Below, in pieces: positions 21,375 through 32,738 of a DNA stretch of 64,000 bases. The stretch's first letter is position 1; each line of letters opens with the position of its first letter. Position numbers and translations under genes: made by a program. A model generated the notes under the pieces. That model searched no databases, was not told the origin of the DNA, and worked only from the letters and a program-made list of their open reading frames with translations. Source of the DNA: Beta vulgaris subsp. vulgaris (taxonomy: Eukaryota; Streptophyta; Magnoliopsida; Caryophyllales; Amaranthaceae); the NCBI RefSeq assembly GCF_026745355.1, contig NC_079202.1, positions 31,616,702 through 31,680,701 of the forward strand, written 5' to 3'.

Positions 21375-22713
21375 TCAAACGGCCCTTCTCGAGGGTCGAA
21401 AGAAGGAGGATAGTGGGGTGGTTAGGGAAGGAGGCTCATGTCCGGAGTGGACATTGGCGAGGTGAGTGCGCCAAGCCACCCTAGACACATGGTCGAGGTC
21501 GGTGCGGATACCGGCAAGAGTAGCAGTAACCGCACGGTGATTGGCCTCCTGAGAGGCCTGCATCTGGGCTATGGCCGCCATGACGAGCCCATGTCGAAGG
21601 ATTGAGAGGAGGAAGCTTCGGCCACCTCACTCTCAAGAATGCGGTGGTCGGGCCTCGGACCTCTCGGAACGCGTGGAATGCGCTCCGTAGGATGGGCTCA
21701 GGGAGCCCGTGGGATGTCATGGGAGGGGGAACCGCCAACGGTTTTCACGTTAGCGGGGAGGTCCCAGATGAAGTCGGGCCCTATAAAACAGTAAGGTCCC
21801 CCCCCACAAGCCAGTGCAGTTTTCCTTCTTATAATTGCGCAGAAATTTCATCTGCTGCAGACTGGCACCATCCAATCTGTTGGACTGACCAACAGTAGGC
21901 ACGCTGCTTCCAAGCGAGCCAGGTCATCGTCAATCAAGGTAGGACGCTAGCGGGTGACCATCCACCACAAAGGATCTCCCCAGTCACCGTAGTGCCCCCC
22001 GAATCTCCTGCAGTCGGTTGAAGGAGGAGGCAGCAAAGTTAATGCGGGCTCTATGGTGGGCCCCGTCAGTGGCCAACCAAAGAACCAGCAGCTCGTCCTT
22101 CTCAACTGCCCACTTCCTGTTTAGGAAAGATGGTGTAAACCAACATCCTATGGAAGTAACGGAGAGCAAGATGGATGATCTCCGACGCTTTGGACGATTC
22201 GTCCGAAACGGAGTCGTGCCGTTGGTGATCTTTGCCCACCATTCTTGCTCATTGTATCCCTGCCAGATGGTGCCCAAAGGGGCATCACAGGGAGCTCGAG
22301 ATCCATCCCAAATGCCTCACAGAATTCGTCAAAGAGAGTGCTCTAGCTTGATTAAACATACGAAATTGAATAGTTAGAGCACCGTGCCACTCTTACTTAT
22401 GTTCAACGTACTCAAGAATTCGAGAGTGAGTTGATCATAAGTAGGTTCATGACGATCAAGGAAGTCCGATAACCCGACATTACTGCCATCTCCCTTATCA
22501 TCGATTCGATGTTAAGGTAGTTGCAGGTAGTGTAGTCATAGAACTTTGTGGACGAAACGTGCGCTCAGAAAGTTGTTGAAAAATTTGTTTATGAGCGGCA
22601 TTGGGAAATTTCAGCATAGAGGGGAGGGGGATGCGAGCTAGACGAGGCCTTGTGAAGAGGACCCGTCTTTGCTCGCTTAGACCTGGAGAGCCTTCACCAC
22701 TACTTCTTCCCAT
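21375..22713 (-). pseudogene. Athila post-integrase (env-like) ORF remnant
   Basis: Starts at ATG 22713 with MGRSSGEGSPGLSEQRRVLF, then FPNAAHKQIFQQLSERTFRP. Another frame at 22277-21984 gives GTIWQGYNEQEWWAKITNGT, CWFTPSFLNRKWAVEKDELL and HHRARINFAASSFNRLQEIR. The end (21581-21375) has MAAIAQMQASQEANHRAV, which looks helical. Athila elements carry an extra ORF of unknown role at this place. Frameshifts break it. Lineage assignment rests on position and the tRNA-Asp primer site. Confidence 0.6.
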
Positions 22714-23480
22714 GGTGGTAAAAATTTTGTTTTGCAAAAAGGGAAGGAGAAGTGATGATCTGCTGCAATGACACACCACAAAGCGGACTCTTACAACACA
22801 AAGAAACACACACAAAGAAAAATCAAACCACACAAGAAAGAGAAAACACACAAAAAGAAAAATCAAAAACTAATCCTAAGATCTACCAGCTAGCCAATCC
22901 ACAATTAGTAGCAACCAAGTTGCTAACAATCAAGAGTATCACCACTTCCAAGAGACTTTCAAGAAATTTCACCAAACCAACCACAATTATGCACAAGAAT
23001 CAACAACACTAGAAATTCATGCAATGTAGTTCAAAAATCAGAATATGAAAATACCACAAACAACATGACTACTTGTTCACACCACACACACAAACACAAA
23101 TGAGCAAAGTTCATGAAAATCAAAAAATTAAGGAAAACAAGCATGCAATCTAAAAGAAAACACACTAGAAGTCCAATTACTAGATTATTGATGAAAAAGC
23201 AAGGTTAGAAGAGAGTTACCAACATGGAGATGAAAATCCCCAATTTTGAAACCCTAGAAATCAAATCCTTGCAAAACCCCAATTTTTGTGCTCTTGAATG
23301 TTGAGAAAGATGGTGATGAAGATTCCGGTGATAAAAGTCGTCGGAAGTCGCCGGAAAAGTGTCGTGGTGGCCGGATCTAGAGAGGAGGAAGAGAGAGAAA
23401 GTGAGTGAGTGTGAGAGAAAGGTTCGAAATTATGAAGAATAGAGTGAGGAGGGCCGAAAAAAATTGTGTTTATCTGCGAT
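22714..23480 (-). other. Athila spacer upstream of the env-like ORF
   Basis: An A-rich non-coding region (plus strand) with CACACA-rich stretches near 22795-22860 and 23080. The minus strand near 23230-23330 has leader-like sequence. No gene is seen. Confidence 0.4.
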
Positions 23481-23494
23481 TTTTTTTGCCCAGC

Positions 23495-23822
23495 CGGGTT
23501 GGTGCGGGCGCACCAATCGAAAAAAAATTTCAGAAGTTGTTTGGTGCGGGCGCACCAGACCCTTCTGTTTTTTTCTAAAAAAATTCCGAAGGAGATGGTG
23601 CGGGCGCACCTCGCCCAGGTGCGGGCGCACCAGACCCTTCTTTTTTTTCTAAAAAATTCCGAAGGCTTTACTGCGGGCGCACCTTGTGGATGTGCGGGCG
23701 CACCTAAGTCTTCTGTTTTCTTCCAAAAACAGTCGACAGATTTGGTGCGGGCGCACCATTTTTTTTTCGGAAATTTTTTATAAGGTGCGGGAGCACATGG
23801 ACTAGGTGCGGGAGCACCAAAG
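23495..23822. repeat. GGTGCGGGCGCACC quasi-palindrome array, internal
   Basis: Nine copies of GGTGCGGGCGCACC or close variants: near 23500, 23540, 23597, 23618, 23670, 23690, 23742, 23783 and 23805. They are separated by T/A-rich spacers such as AGACCCTTCTGTTTTT. The motif is GGTGCG-GG-CGCACC, a 6-bp inverted repeat around GG. The last two copies read GCGGGAGCAC. The same motif fills part of the Athila LTR (30246-30480). Confidence 0.9.
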
Positions 23823-23823
23823 T

Positions 23824-24760
23824 CGTTTGTTTTTTTTCTTTGTATAGTCTAGAATTTTCATACGCGTCGAAACGAAGTTTTTCCAGCTCGACTAGCCTCT
23901 CTTTTCGAGCTTCTCCCGCCAAGTGTAGATCCATGTTGAGCTCCTTAATTGCCCACCAAGCCTTGTGCTCTAGTTCAACCGGCAAATGGCATGCTTTGCC
24001 ATACACAAGGCGATAGGGAGTGGTGCCTATAGGCGTCTTGAAAGCCGTGCGAAGAGCCCAAAGAGCGTCATCAAGCTTCAAAGACCAATCCTTTCGTGTC
24101 CTATTGACCACTCTCTCAAGGACTTCTTTAACCTCTCGATTCGAGACCTCAACTTGGCCTTGTGTTGGGGTGATAAGGAAGACCTACTTTGTGATTCACC
24201 CCGTATTTCTTCAATAGATGCTTCTAATTGCTTTTTGGCGAAGTGTGAACCGCCATCACTGATCAACACGGGGCACCCCAAATCGAGGGAAGATGATCTT
24301 CTTCAAAAGCTTGGTGACTACCTTATGGTCATTGGTGGAGAGGCAATGGCTTCAACCCATTTTTCACGTAGTCGACCGCAACAAGAATGTTAACATTCCC
24401 ACAGGAAGGAACGAATGGCCCATAAAGTCGACTCCCAGACATCAAACGGCTCAACCTCAAGAATGTTCTGTTGAGGCATCTCTGTCGCTTTGTGATGCCA
24501 CCACTCCTTTGACATCTATCACAAGCCACCACAAATTCGGCATCCTTTTGCAATGTTGGCCAGAACATACCACATTGGAGCACCTTAGCAACATTTTGCT
24601 TGCTCCACCATGCCTCCACATGCCAAAGTATGGCAATGATGCAAAAGAGGCCATCTCATGATTAGGCAACAACCTCTAAACACTCCATCAGCACACTTCT
24701 TAAAAAGGAGCGGGTCATCCCAGTAGAACCTCGAAACTTCTTTAAAGAACCGCTTCCTTT
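23824..24760 (-). pseudogene. Athila integrase
   Basis: Inserts the cDNA into chromatin. Minus-strand pieces: HHCC zinc region VLQCGMFWPTLQKDAEFVVA with CDRCQRSGGITKR near 24530, catalytic core GPFVPSCGNVNILVAVDYV near 24420 and PVLISDGGSHFAKKQLEA near 24270, then [20 protein letters not shown] with [20 protein letters not shown] (24111-23985) and a charged tail. Frameshifts and stops separate the zinc, core and C-terminal parts. Confidence 0.88.
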
Positions 24761-24864
24761 GTTGGGAAGTAAAACCATGAGGTTCAATCCCACAAGCCAA
24801 ATAATTTGCATAATCAGCGAACCATGGAACCTCATTGTTCAGAATGGCGAACAAGCTTCTTCTC

Positions 24865-25353
24865 TCAAATCTTCCTCGATAGGAATCTCCTCCAGATTTC
24901 AAGAGGGACGGAAAGATGGTCAGCTACCACATTCTCCGTCCCCTTCTTCTCTTTCATCTCAAAATCAAACTCCTGAAGAAGCAACACCCACCTAATGAGC
25001 CTAGGCTTGGCATCCTTCTTACTCATCAAATACCGGACCGCAGAATGATCCGTATACACCACCGCCTTATTACATGTCAAGTAGGAACGGAACTTGTCAA
25101 AAGCAAAGACCACGGCCAACATTTCCTTCTTCGTAGTTGCATAGTTCCGTTGAGCATCATCCAGAGTCCTACTTGCATAGGCTATCACATGAAGCCTCCC
25201 TTCCTTGCGTTGCCCAAGAACAACTCCCACTGAAAAGTCACTAGCATCGCACATTAGTTCAAAAGGCAAGCTCCAATCCGGAGCTTGCACAATGGGGGCA
25301 GAAGTAAGGGCTTTTTTTAAGAGTTTCAAAAGCCTTAGTACAAGACTCATCAA
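24865..25353 (-). pseudogene. Athila RNase H
   Basis: One open stretch: [73 protein letters not shown] and [20 protein letters not shown]. The catalytic CDASD, the Glu of TTKKEML and the YTDHSA Asp are present. It lies between RT and integrase as in all Gypsy elements. The frame continues with VVADHLS, then shifts. Confidence 0.92.
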
Positions 25354-25362
25354 ACTCCAAAA

Positions 25363-26340
25363 TCAACATCTTTTTGAAGTAGATTCGTCAATGGTTTGGC
25401 TATTTGAGAGAAATCCTTGATGAAACGCGGTAAAAACCAGCATGTCCAAGGAAAGCCGAACTCCCGTCACCGAGTTCGGTGGCGGAAGCTTCTCAATAAC
25501 CGAAACCTTTGCCGGATCTACTTCAATACCCTTTTTCGACACTTTATGCCCAAGACAATGCCTTCCTCGACCATAAAGTGACACTTCTCCCAATTCAGAC
25601 AAGGTTCGTCTCTTGACACCTTTTTAACACACATTCAAGATTAACCAGACATGTGTCAAAAGACGAACCACACACACTAAAGTCGTCCATGAAACTTCAA
25701 TGGAATCTTCTAGCATGTCAGAGAAGATTGCTGTCATACACCTTTGAAAAGTGGATGGGGCATTACACAAACCAAAGGGCATCCTTCGATATGCAAATGT
25801 CCCATACGGACAAGTAAAGGTGGTTTTCTCTTGGTCATCCGGATGAATGGGGATTTGAAAGAATCCGGAATAACCATCGAGAAAAACAGAAGTGTGAATG
25901 ACGAGCAAGCCTCTCCAACATTTGGTCAATGAAGGGAAGGGGGAAATGATCTTTCCGGGTGGATTTGTTCAGTTTTCTGTAATCAATACAGACTCTCCAC
26001 CCAGTGACAGTCCTAGTTGAGATTGTTTCTCCTTTCTCATTCTCAACTATAGTCATGCCTCCTTTTTTGGAACCACGTGAATCGGGCTCACCCACTTGCT
26101 ATCTGAGATAGCATAGATGATTCCCGCGTCACGTAGTTTCAAGATCTCCTTTTTCACAACCTCTTTGAGGTTGGGATTGAGCCTTCTCTGATGCTCGATG
26201 GAGGAGGCATTACTATCGATGAGATGGATACGATGCATAGCAAGAGAAGGGCTTATCCCCTTAAGGTCATCAATCGAATACCCAATGACATCTTTATATT
26301 TTTGCAAAATTCCAATCAGTTTGATATAGAAATGTCATCA
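25363..26340 (-). pseudogene. Athila reverse transcriptase
   Basis: Minus-strand pieces: [40 protein letters not shown] with [10 protein letters not shown] (26307-26055), [20 protein letters not shown] with [35 protein letters not shown] and FTCPYGTFAYRRMPFGLCNA. A one-base shift then hides the catalytic MDD, whose codons are visible as the complement of gtcgtccat near 25682-25690. The catalytic motif survives but the polyprotein frame does not. Confidence 0.9.
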
Positions 26341-27420
26341 AGACTCGAATTGACAATAACAGGATAAGTACATGCATCATCAAGAAAAACATATCTAAGA
26401 GAGGAGGGAAGGGGTTTGAACTCTACCTTGGGAGGAGGCTTAGAACACTCCTCTTTATCAGTGGATGATGTAGCTAGAACCTCAAACGCCTCATCTTGCG
26501 TTTCCTCTTCCATGTCCAAGCTAAGGGTGTCGGTAAGTGTAGCATACAACTCGTCCCCAGAATTATCCACACTCATGGGTCCTCACCTCATCTTCCACTA
26601 GGCTTACCCGGCAAATTTTCTCCATCATAGGTCTCTTCAGTTCTTAGAGAACTCAAACCCACCCGCTCATTAGCTACCTCAACCGTGATTGTGTCGTTTT
26701 TGCAGTTTATCACGGCACCCAAAGCTTTAGAGCTTCTCTTCCCAGAATAAGAGGAGTCTCAGGATCTTCCTCCATATCCATCACCACAAAGTCGCATGGT
26801 ACAAACACATGCCCAACTTGAATCGGTATATCCTCCAACTCACCACAAGGGACTCTCACAGTGCGGTCCGCCAATTGAATCGTTTTGCGCGTAGGATGAA
26901 GAGGAAATTTAGGTGCTTTGCAATAGAAAGGGGCATCAAATTGACACTGGCTCCCAGATCGGCCAGTGCACCCTTAGGCTCTAAGTCACCTATCTTCACC
27001 GGCAAGGTGAAACTCCCGGGATCTCTTTGCTTCTTGGGCATAGTTCGTTGCACAAGAGCACTCACTTGGTAAGGTAGGGAGATAAGCTCATCTTCAAGTT
27101 TTCGCTTATTGGAGAGGATCTCTTTCAAGAACTTAGCATAAGCTGGCATTTGAGACATAGCCTCAAGGAATGGGATGTTGATTTGCAGGCTCTTCATCAC
27201 ATTTAGAAATTTAGTGAACTTGTCACTCAACTTTCTCTCTACCAACCTATGAGGATAGGGAACCGGAGGCACATAGATTTGGTTGGTGGAGGTGATGGCA
27301 ATGGTTTTTGTCACCAACTTGAACATGTGATCATCTTTCTCCTCAACTTCCTCTTTCTCAGTTTCCTCAGCTCCATCCTCCTTCTCAACAACCTCAGCTT
27401 CTTCATCCTCTCTAACTCCC
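26341..27420 (-). pseudogene. Athila protease region
   Basis: The open stretch 27326-26856 reads PYPHRLVERKLSDKFTKFLN, MSQMPAYAKFLKEILSNKRK and DLEPKGALADLGASVNLMPL. The active site reads DLGAS, a form seen in many Athila/Tat proteases (normally DxGA). A frameshift follows near 26880. The piece 26576-26316 is the acidic linker to RT. The protease would process the gag-pol polyprotein. Confidence 0.85.
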
Positions 27421-29003
27421 CATTCGGCATCTTAGGACCCGCATAACTTGTTCCCGACCTCAAATGAATGGCTTTGGCTTGATGGAGGTTGGGTTAGGAT
27501 GAGTTGGCCTGGAAGTTGATTTGTGGGGGTTGAGGGATTCTTCTCAGCTACTTGGGCAATTTGGGTTTCAAGCATTTTGTTGTGGGCTTGTAGCTCTTGA
27601 AACCTTTGCTCATGGTTTTGGAGAATTTGGTTCATGGATTGGAGTTGTTGGAGAATTTGGAGAGAGGTTGGATCGGAAGATGGTGTAGGTTCGGGATTTT
27701 GTTTGGGGAATGGAAGATTGGAGGGAGGTTTTGGGTTGTTGGTCCTTTGATGTGGAGCTTGGTATGTGTTGGACCCTTGTGAGGAGGAACCACCTTGGTT
27801 ATAGTTTTGGTTTGTATACCCTTGCGCAAACCCTTGGTTGTGAGCTTGGTTGTACCCTTGTTGAGGTTGATTCCATCCTTGTTGAGGTTGGTTGAATCCT
27901 TGGGTGTAGTTTTGTTGAGGTTGTCTCCAACCTCCTTGTTGATTGTTCCTATACCCTTGTTTCCTTGATATCCATCTCCTCTTGAATTATTGCCGCCACA
28001 TGCTCCGAATGGGTACCTCCACAATAAGAAGTATCATGGTTAGTACCACCACAAATATCACAAGAAAAAGAGTTTACCTGTGAAGGAGTAGACGATGCAA
28101 GATTGATCTTGGAGAGCTTATCTTCTTGTCGAGTTGGTCCATCTTGCTTGAATTTGATCCATGGGGTCAATTTCAAACTTTCCGCTCTTCTTAGGTTGAG
28201 CACCTCTTCGTCTTCCACCCCATGAGTAGTTCTTGATCACTTCCTCAATTGTGGACTCAAGTTGTTCTTGCGGGATCTTAGATAGTTGACCTCCCGCTCC
28301 AGCATCAAGGTTGGCCCGTGAAATCGGATCAAGACCATCATAGAAAAATCGCATGAGTAGATTCTTGTTGAACTCATGGTGTGGGCATGAACGGATCATC
28401 TCCTTGAACCGCTCCCAAGCTTCGGCAAGTGTCTCATCGTTCTCTTGCTCAAATGAGGAGATCTTCCTCCTTATGTCCGCAGTCTTCCACTCCGGGAAGT
28501 ATTTCTTCAAGAAGCCATTGTGACTTCTTCCCATGTAGTGAGGGAATTAGCAGGCAAGCTCTTGAGCCATGACTTTGCTTTTCCGGTAAGAGAGGACCGG
28601 AACAAGTGCATCTTGATGTAGTCAGGAGAGACATCATTGGTTGTTATCATGGCACAGATCTCAAGAAACCTGTCGAGATGGTCTAGAGGATCTTCATCTG
28701 ACCCCCCACAAAACTGCTCTGCTTTCACCATCCGAGTATACTGAGGGTGAATGCTGAAATTTGTAGTGGTGGTGGGAGTCGAATTCCACCTTGAAGAACA
28801 TAGGAACCCGGATTTCCGAAATCCCTAAACAGTTGTGGATTTGCTTCACCCATTTCTGATTCAACTTCACTTGATGTACTTGAGATTGGTGAAGAAGGCT
28901 CGGAACCCAAAGTCAGATTTCCAAATTCTTCCGAAGCTTTCGCAAGTACGGTCGATTTCAGATCTAGAGGCAATGTGGGTGAACCGTGAGTTCTTCTTCT
29001 CAT
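27421..29003 (-). pseudogene. Athila gag
   Basis: Forms the particle that packages element RNA. The likely start is the ATG at 29003 (MRRRTHGSPTLPLDLKS). Capsid blocks: FCGGSDEDPLDHLDRFLEIC, MHLFRSSLTGKAKSWLKSLP, FLKKYFPEWKTADIRRKISS, EQENDETLAEAWERFKEMIR and SCPHHEFNKNLLMRFFYDGL. A Gln/Asn/Gly-rich linker (27632-28024) follows, then a coiled-coil-like LQAHNKMLETQIAQVAEKN near 27560. A partial knuckle CDICGGTNHDTSYC is visible near 28040. Several frameshifts break it. Confidence 0.9.
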
Positions 29004-29119
29004 GTAACACAACAAAGCTAAGCAGAGGATTAGCAAATAACAACCACAGTAAAAAGAAAATAAAAGAAAAATCAACTAAGCAAACTAAACTAAAATATAC
29101 TTCAATCAATAGCACAATT

Positions 29120-29136
29120 CCCCGGCAACGGCGCCA
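29120..29136 (-). promoter_or_regulatory. Athila primer-binding site (tRNA-Asp type)
   Basis: The minus strand reads TGGCGCCGTTGCCGGGG, three bases inside the LTR end. It is complementary to the 3' end of plant tRNA-Asp, the primer typical of Athila-type elements. Confidence 0.92.
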
Positions 29137-29139
29137 TTT

Positions 29140-30778
29140 TGATAAGAGGTTTTTAGTGTGTCGTTAAGGCACTAAGAACCGCTTTCCAAACAATATTTAT
29201 AAGTCCTAACAAGCAATTACTAAGAGAATAGTAAGGGCAAGTCAAGGGTCGATCCACAGGGAAAATGGGATTGATTAAAGTCTATCAAGCAGACTACCTA
29301 ATTGAAAGGTATTTGGGGTTTGAAAGATGTTTGGTAACAATTAAGACTAACTATCAACTAGAACAAGCAAATATCACGAGTTTAAATATCAAATAAAAGA
29401 CACTAGAGTTAAGGTTACTAGTATGAATAAGAACGGATGATGATTGTTAATGCGATTGTGAAGCAACAAAGACGATTATGCAAGGTTTAGTTCTCCTCTA
29501 AATTACTCGAGTCCTCTCTCGAATGGTCCTCAAGAGTAATCACTTAATCAATCAACTAAATCCTCTCTCGAATGGTCTTTAGTTAATTGATTAAGAGATT
29601 CAATAAGTTTGGAAAACCCTAATGAAGGATCCCCTTAATTTCCATCCAATATCTTGGTATAGAAATTAAGTTGATTCTTGGGGATGATAAAAGAGTTCAA
29701 AATCCGATTTAAGAACATTTGAAATCAAAATACCAAAGTATAAATGTGATCAATATCTATCCTAAGGTCTCAAAACACCAAGATCAATGCATAACTTCTC
29801 CATCATCACAATCACATCAACATCATATTTAAAACCCTAATTCATACTTTCACCCTAACCCTAGATTATGAAACTACTCACTAATCATGGAGTTAAAGCA
29901 ATTAAACAATAATCTATGACTAATCTAAGGCTAAACATGATTAAGTAATGATTAAACTAATGAAATCGCAATTATAACTAAGAGAATGAAGATCTTAAAT
30001 AATTAAGAACAATAAACAAACACCAAGAGAATGAAATAAAAACTAAAACTTTGAATTGAATTGAATGAAAAGTACCTTGAATGTAAATCGAATCACAAAC
30101 TATGATCTCTAATCTCAATATCAATGAAAACTCAGTGTTTTCTCTCTAATAAAAACCCTAAAATTTCTTAAAACTAGAATGAAAGCGTAAGTCTAAAACT
30201 AAAAGGAAAGGGTTTAATGATCGAATTTCTGTTTCGGAACGCATGGTCGGGCGCACCATAGAGGTGCGGGCGCACCAGCTCTAGGTCGGTGCACCAACCT
30301 CAAGGTGCGGGCGCACCTGAGTCTTCTCCTCAGTTGGAATCATCCGTCATAATGTGCGGGCGCACAGTTAGCTGGTGCGGGCGCACCATGTGCGGTGCGG
30401 AGCACCTTGCTCTGTCTTTCTCGCAATTGTTGTGGTGCGGCGCACCAGTGATATGTGCGGGCGCACCACGTGCGCGGGAACTCTAGCGCACCTCATGCCT
30501 CTCACATCCTCTAGCTTGTTGCTTTAGCCATGTCTCGCATTTACTCGGCCCCGAAAGGGTCATACCTGCAATAAAAACACGAGCAAACATGGTGAAGCAT
30601 ATGTGCTAGAAATTCGATCAAAATAGATCGAAAATCTAGCAAAATTCACTATGATCAAGTATGATCAAGTGAATGAAATAGAAGGGAAAAGTGAGGAGAA
30701 AAAGGGAAGAAAAGGAGAAAAAGGGAGCTAAAACAAGCCAAAAGAAAGTCATAAAGTGCGTTAGGAACGCACTTATCA
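29140..30778 (-). repeat. Athila 5' LTR (complete)
   Basis: 1639 bp, with inverted ends TGATAAG (29140) and CTTATCA (30778). It is AT-rich except for 30246-30480, which is packed with GGTGCGGGCGCACC variants. A local repeat, TCCTCTCTCGAATGGTC, occurs at about 29510 and 29560. The right edge is followed by tttac, then the Tekay RNase H frame. Confidence 0.93.
30246..30480. repeat. GGTGCGGGCGCACC quasi-palindrome array in Athila LTR
   Basis: About nine copies or variants (GGTGCGGGCGCACC, GGTCGGTGCACC, TGTGCGGGCGCACA, GGTGCGGCGCACC). It matches the internal array at 23495-23822. Some copies lack one to three bases in the centre but keep the arms. Confidence 0.87.
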
Positions 30779-31895
30779 TTTACCGACCACAAAAGCCTCA
30801 AGTATATCTTCACTCAAAGAGATTTGAATATGAGGCAGAGAACATGGTTGGAGCTGATCAAGGATTACGATTTGCAGCTTGATTACCATGAGGGCAAAGC
30901 TAATGTGGTTGCGGATGCTCTCAGCCGTAAGTCAAAGCATTCTCTTAATGCGGTTAGAGTTCCGCCGAGAGACTTATGTGATGAATTTCGGAAGCTTGAA
31001 ATCGAGGTGGTTCCTCGGGGTTCGGTGGAAACTCTCTGTGCTATGAGTGCTGAGCCTGCCTTATTCCAAGAGTTGCGAGAGAAGCAAAAGTATGATCCTA
31101 AGTTGGAGAAGATCCGTGAAGCTAAGGCTCAGGGCCAAGCCGAAAATGTCGAAGTCGATTCCGAGGGAGGTCTAAAGTTTATGAGTCGTTGGTGTGTGCC
31201 TAATGACTTGGAGCTTAAGAAGAAGATTCTCGAAGAAGCTCATTGTACTCCCTACTCAGTTCATCCTGGGGTTGATAAGCTTTACAAGGATCTCAAGGCT
31301 AATTTCTGGTGGCCTTGCATGAAAAGGGAAGTGGCCGAATTTGTGGCCAGGTGTCTGGTGTGTCAAAAGATTAAGATCGAGCATCAGAGACTGGGTGGCT
31401 TGCTACAACCATTACCAATTCCCGCGTGGAAGTTCGATTCTATCTCGATGGACTTTGTTATGGGTCTTCCGAGAGCTGTTGGTGGTAAGAATGCGGTGTG
31501 GGTGATTGTGGACCGATTGACTAAGGTAGCTCGGTTTATTCCGATGAAGAATACTTGGTCTATGGAAGAGTTAGTGGAAACCTACGCTAATGAAATCATT
31601 CGGTTGCACGGTGTTCTGAAGGATATAGTATCTGATCGTGACCCTAGATTCTTGTCTCATTTCTGGATTGCTCTGCAAGAAGCTTTTGGTACTAAGTTTA
31701 AATTGAGTACCGCTTTTCATGCTGCTGCGGATGGGCAGACAGAGAGGACTATTCAGACTCTGGAGGATATGCTCCGTGCTTGTGCTTTGGAATTTCAAGA
31801 GTCTTGTTTGAAGTCATTGAATTTGGTGGAGTTCTCTTACAACACTACCTTGCTAGCATTCAGATGGCTCCTTATGAGGCCTTGTATGGGCTAAA
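30779..31895 (+). pseudogene. Tekay RNase H end and integrase core
   Basis: Continues the RNase H frame cut at 19292: [40 protein letters not shown]. Integrase follows: HHCC zinc region [18 protein letters not shown] with [13 protein letters not shown], catalytic core [35 protein letters not shown] and [20 protein letters not shown]. The D-D-E residues all appear present. A stop splits the RNase H end (30881) and a frameshift lies near 31800-31860. Integrase acts with the C-terminal chromodomain to direct insertion. Confidence 0.93.
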
Positions 31896-32505
31896 GTGTC
31901 GTAGTCCCACTTGTTGGAGCGACATAAGTGACTCGTTGGTGCTGGGGCCAGACTTGATCCAAGATACTGTCGAGCAAGTAAAGGTGAATCAGGCGAGAAT
32001 GAAGGCTGCTCAAGATAGGCAGAGGTCTTACGCAGACTTGCGTCGGAAGCCTATTTCTTTCACCGTTGGAGATAAGGTGCTGTTGAAAGTGTCTCCGATG
32101 AAGGAAGTGGCGAGATTTGGGCAAAAAGGCAAGTTAAGCCCGAAGTATGTTGGCCCTTATGAGATTCTCGAGAGGATTGGGGAGGTGGCTTACAGATTGG
32201 CTATGCCCCCTGAGTTGTCAAGGGTGCAGGATGTGTTCCATGTGTCGCAGTTGCGGAGGTATCGCAGCGATCCGTCTCATGTCATTCCTATAGAGTCGGT
32301 CTCTATTGAGCCGAACATGACTTTTGAGGAGCGACCTGTTCAGATCTTGGACCGTCAGAATCGCGCCCTGAGAAGGAAAGTGATACCCTTGGTTAAGGTG
32401 CTTTGGAGAAGCCAAAAGTACGAGGAAGCCACTTGGGAGACGGGAGAGTCGATGAGGCTCAAGTATCCCGAGCTTTTTGTCTCAGGTATTCCCTTGTTAT
32501 TTTAA
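31856..32505 (+). pseudogene. Tekay integrase C-terminus with chromodomain
   Basis: Reads [60 protein letters not shown] and DVFHVSQLRRYRSDPSHVI. A chromodomain-like end follows, with VIPLVKVLWRSQKYEEATWE and MRLKYPELF near 32385-32490. This GPY/F plus chromodomain pattern defines chromoviruses. The stop codon is at 32503-32505 and the purine tract follows 22 bases later. This 3' segment is open, but it is out of frame with the core. Confidence 0.92.
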
Positions 32506-32527
32506 GTTCGAGGACGAACTTTTTCTT

Positions 32528-32540
32528 AAGGAGGGGAGAT
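32528..32540 (+). promoter_or_regulatory. Tekay polypurine tract
   Basis: AAGGAGGGGAGAT directly precedes the 3' LTR start TG at 32541. Confidence 0.9.
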
Positions 32541-32632
32541 TGTACACCCCGAAATTTCTCTGAAATTTTCGCGTGTTAATTATTATTATTTGATGTGATA
32601 AATTATATTTCTATCAAATTATTTTCGGAAAG

Positions 32633-32738
<106 letters not shown>

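Larger units (their letters stand above)
19293..30778 (-). mobile_element. Athila-type Gypsy inside Tekay
   Basis: A minus-strand Gypsy with a primer site complementary to tRNA-Asp, which is characteristic of the Athila lineage, and a long region after integrase with an extra ORF. Order on the minus strand: 5' LTR (30778-29140), primer site, gag, protease, RT, RNase H, integrase, GC repeat array, env-like ORF, spacer, purine tract, truncated 3' LTR (19622-19293). The right flank begins tttac; no matching left duplication remains because the left LTR lost about 1.3 kb together with a few bases of Tekay. All genes carry frameshifts. Confidence 0.9.

Noticed and set aside
23430..23783. ORFs across the GGTGCGGGCGCACC array
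   Set aside because: Three overlapping frames on two strands translate the repeat itself; no domain and no conservation.
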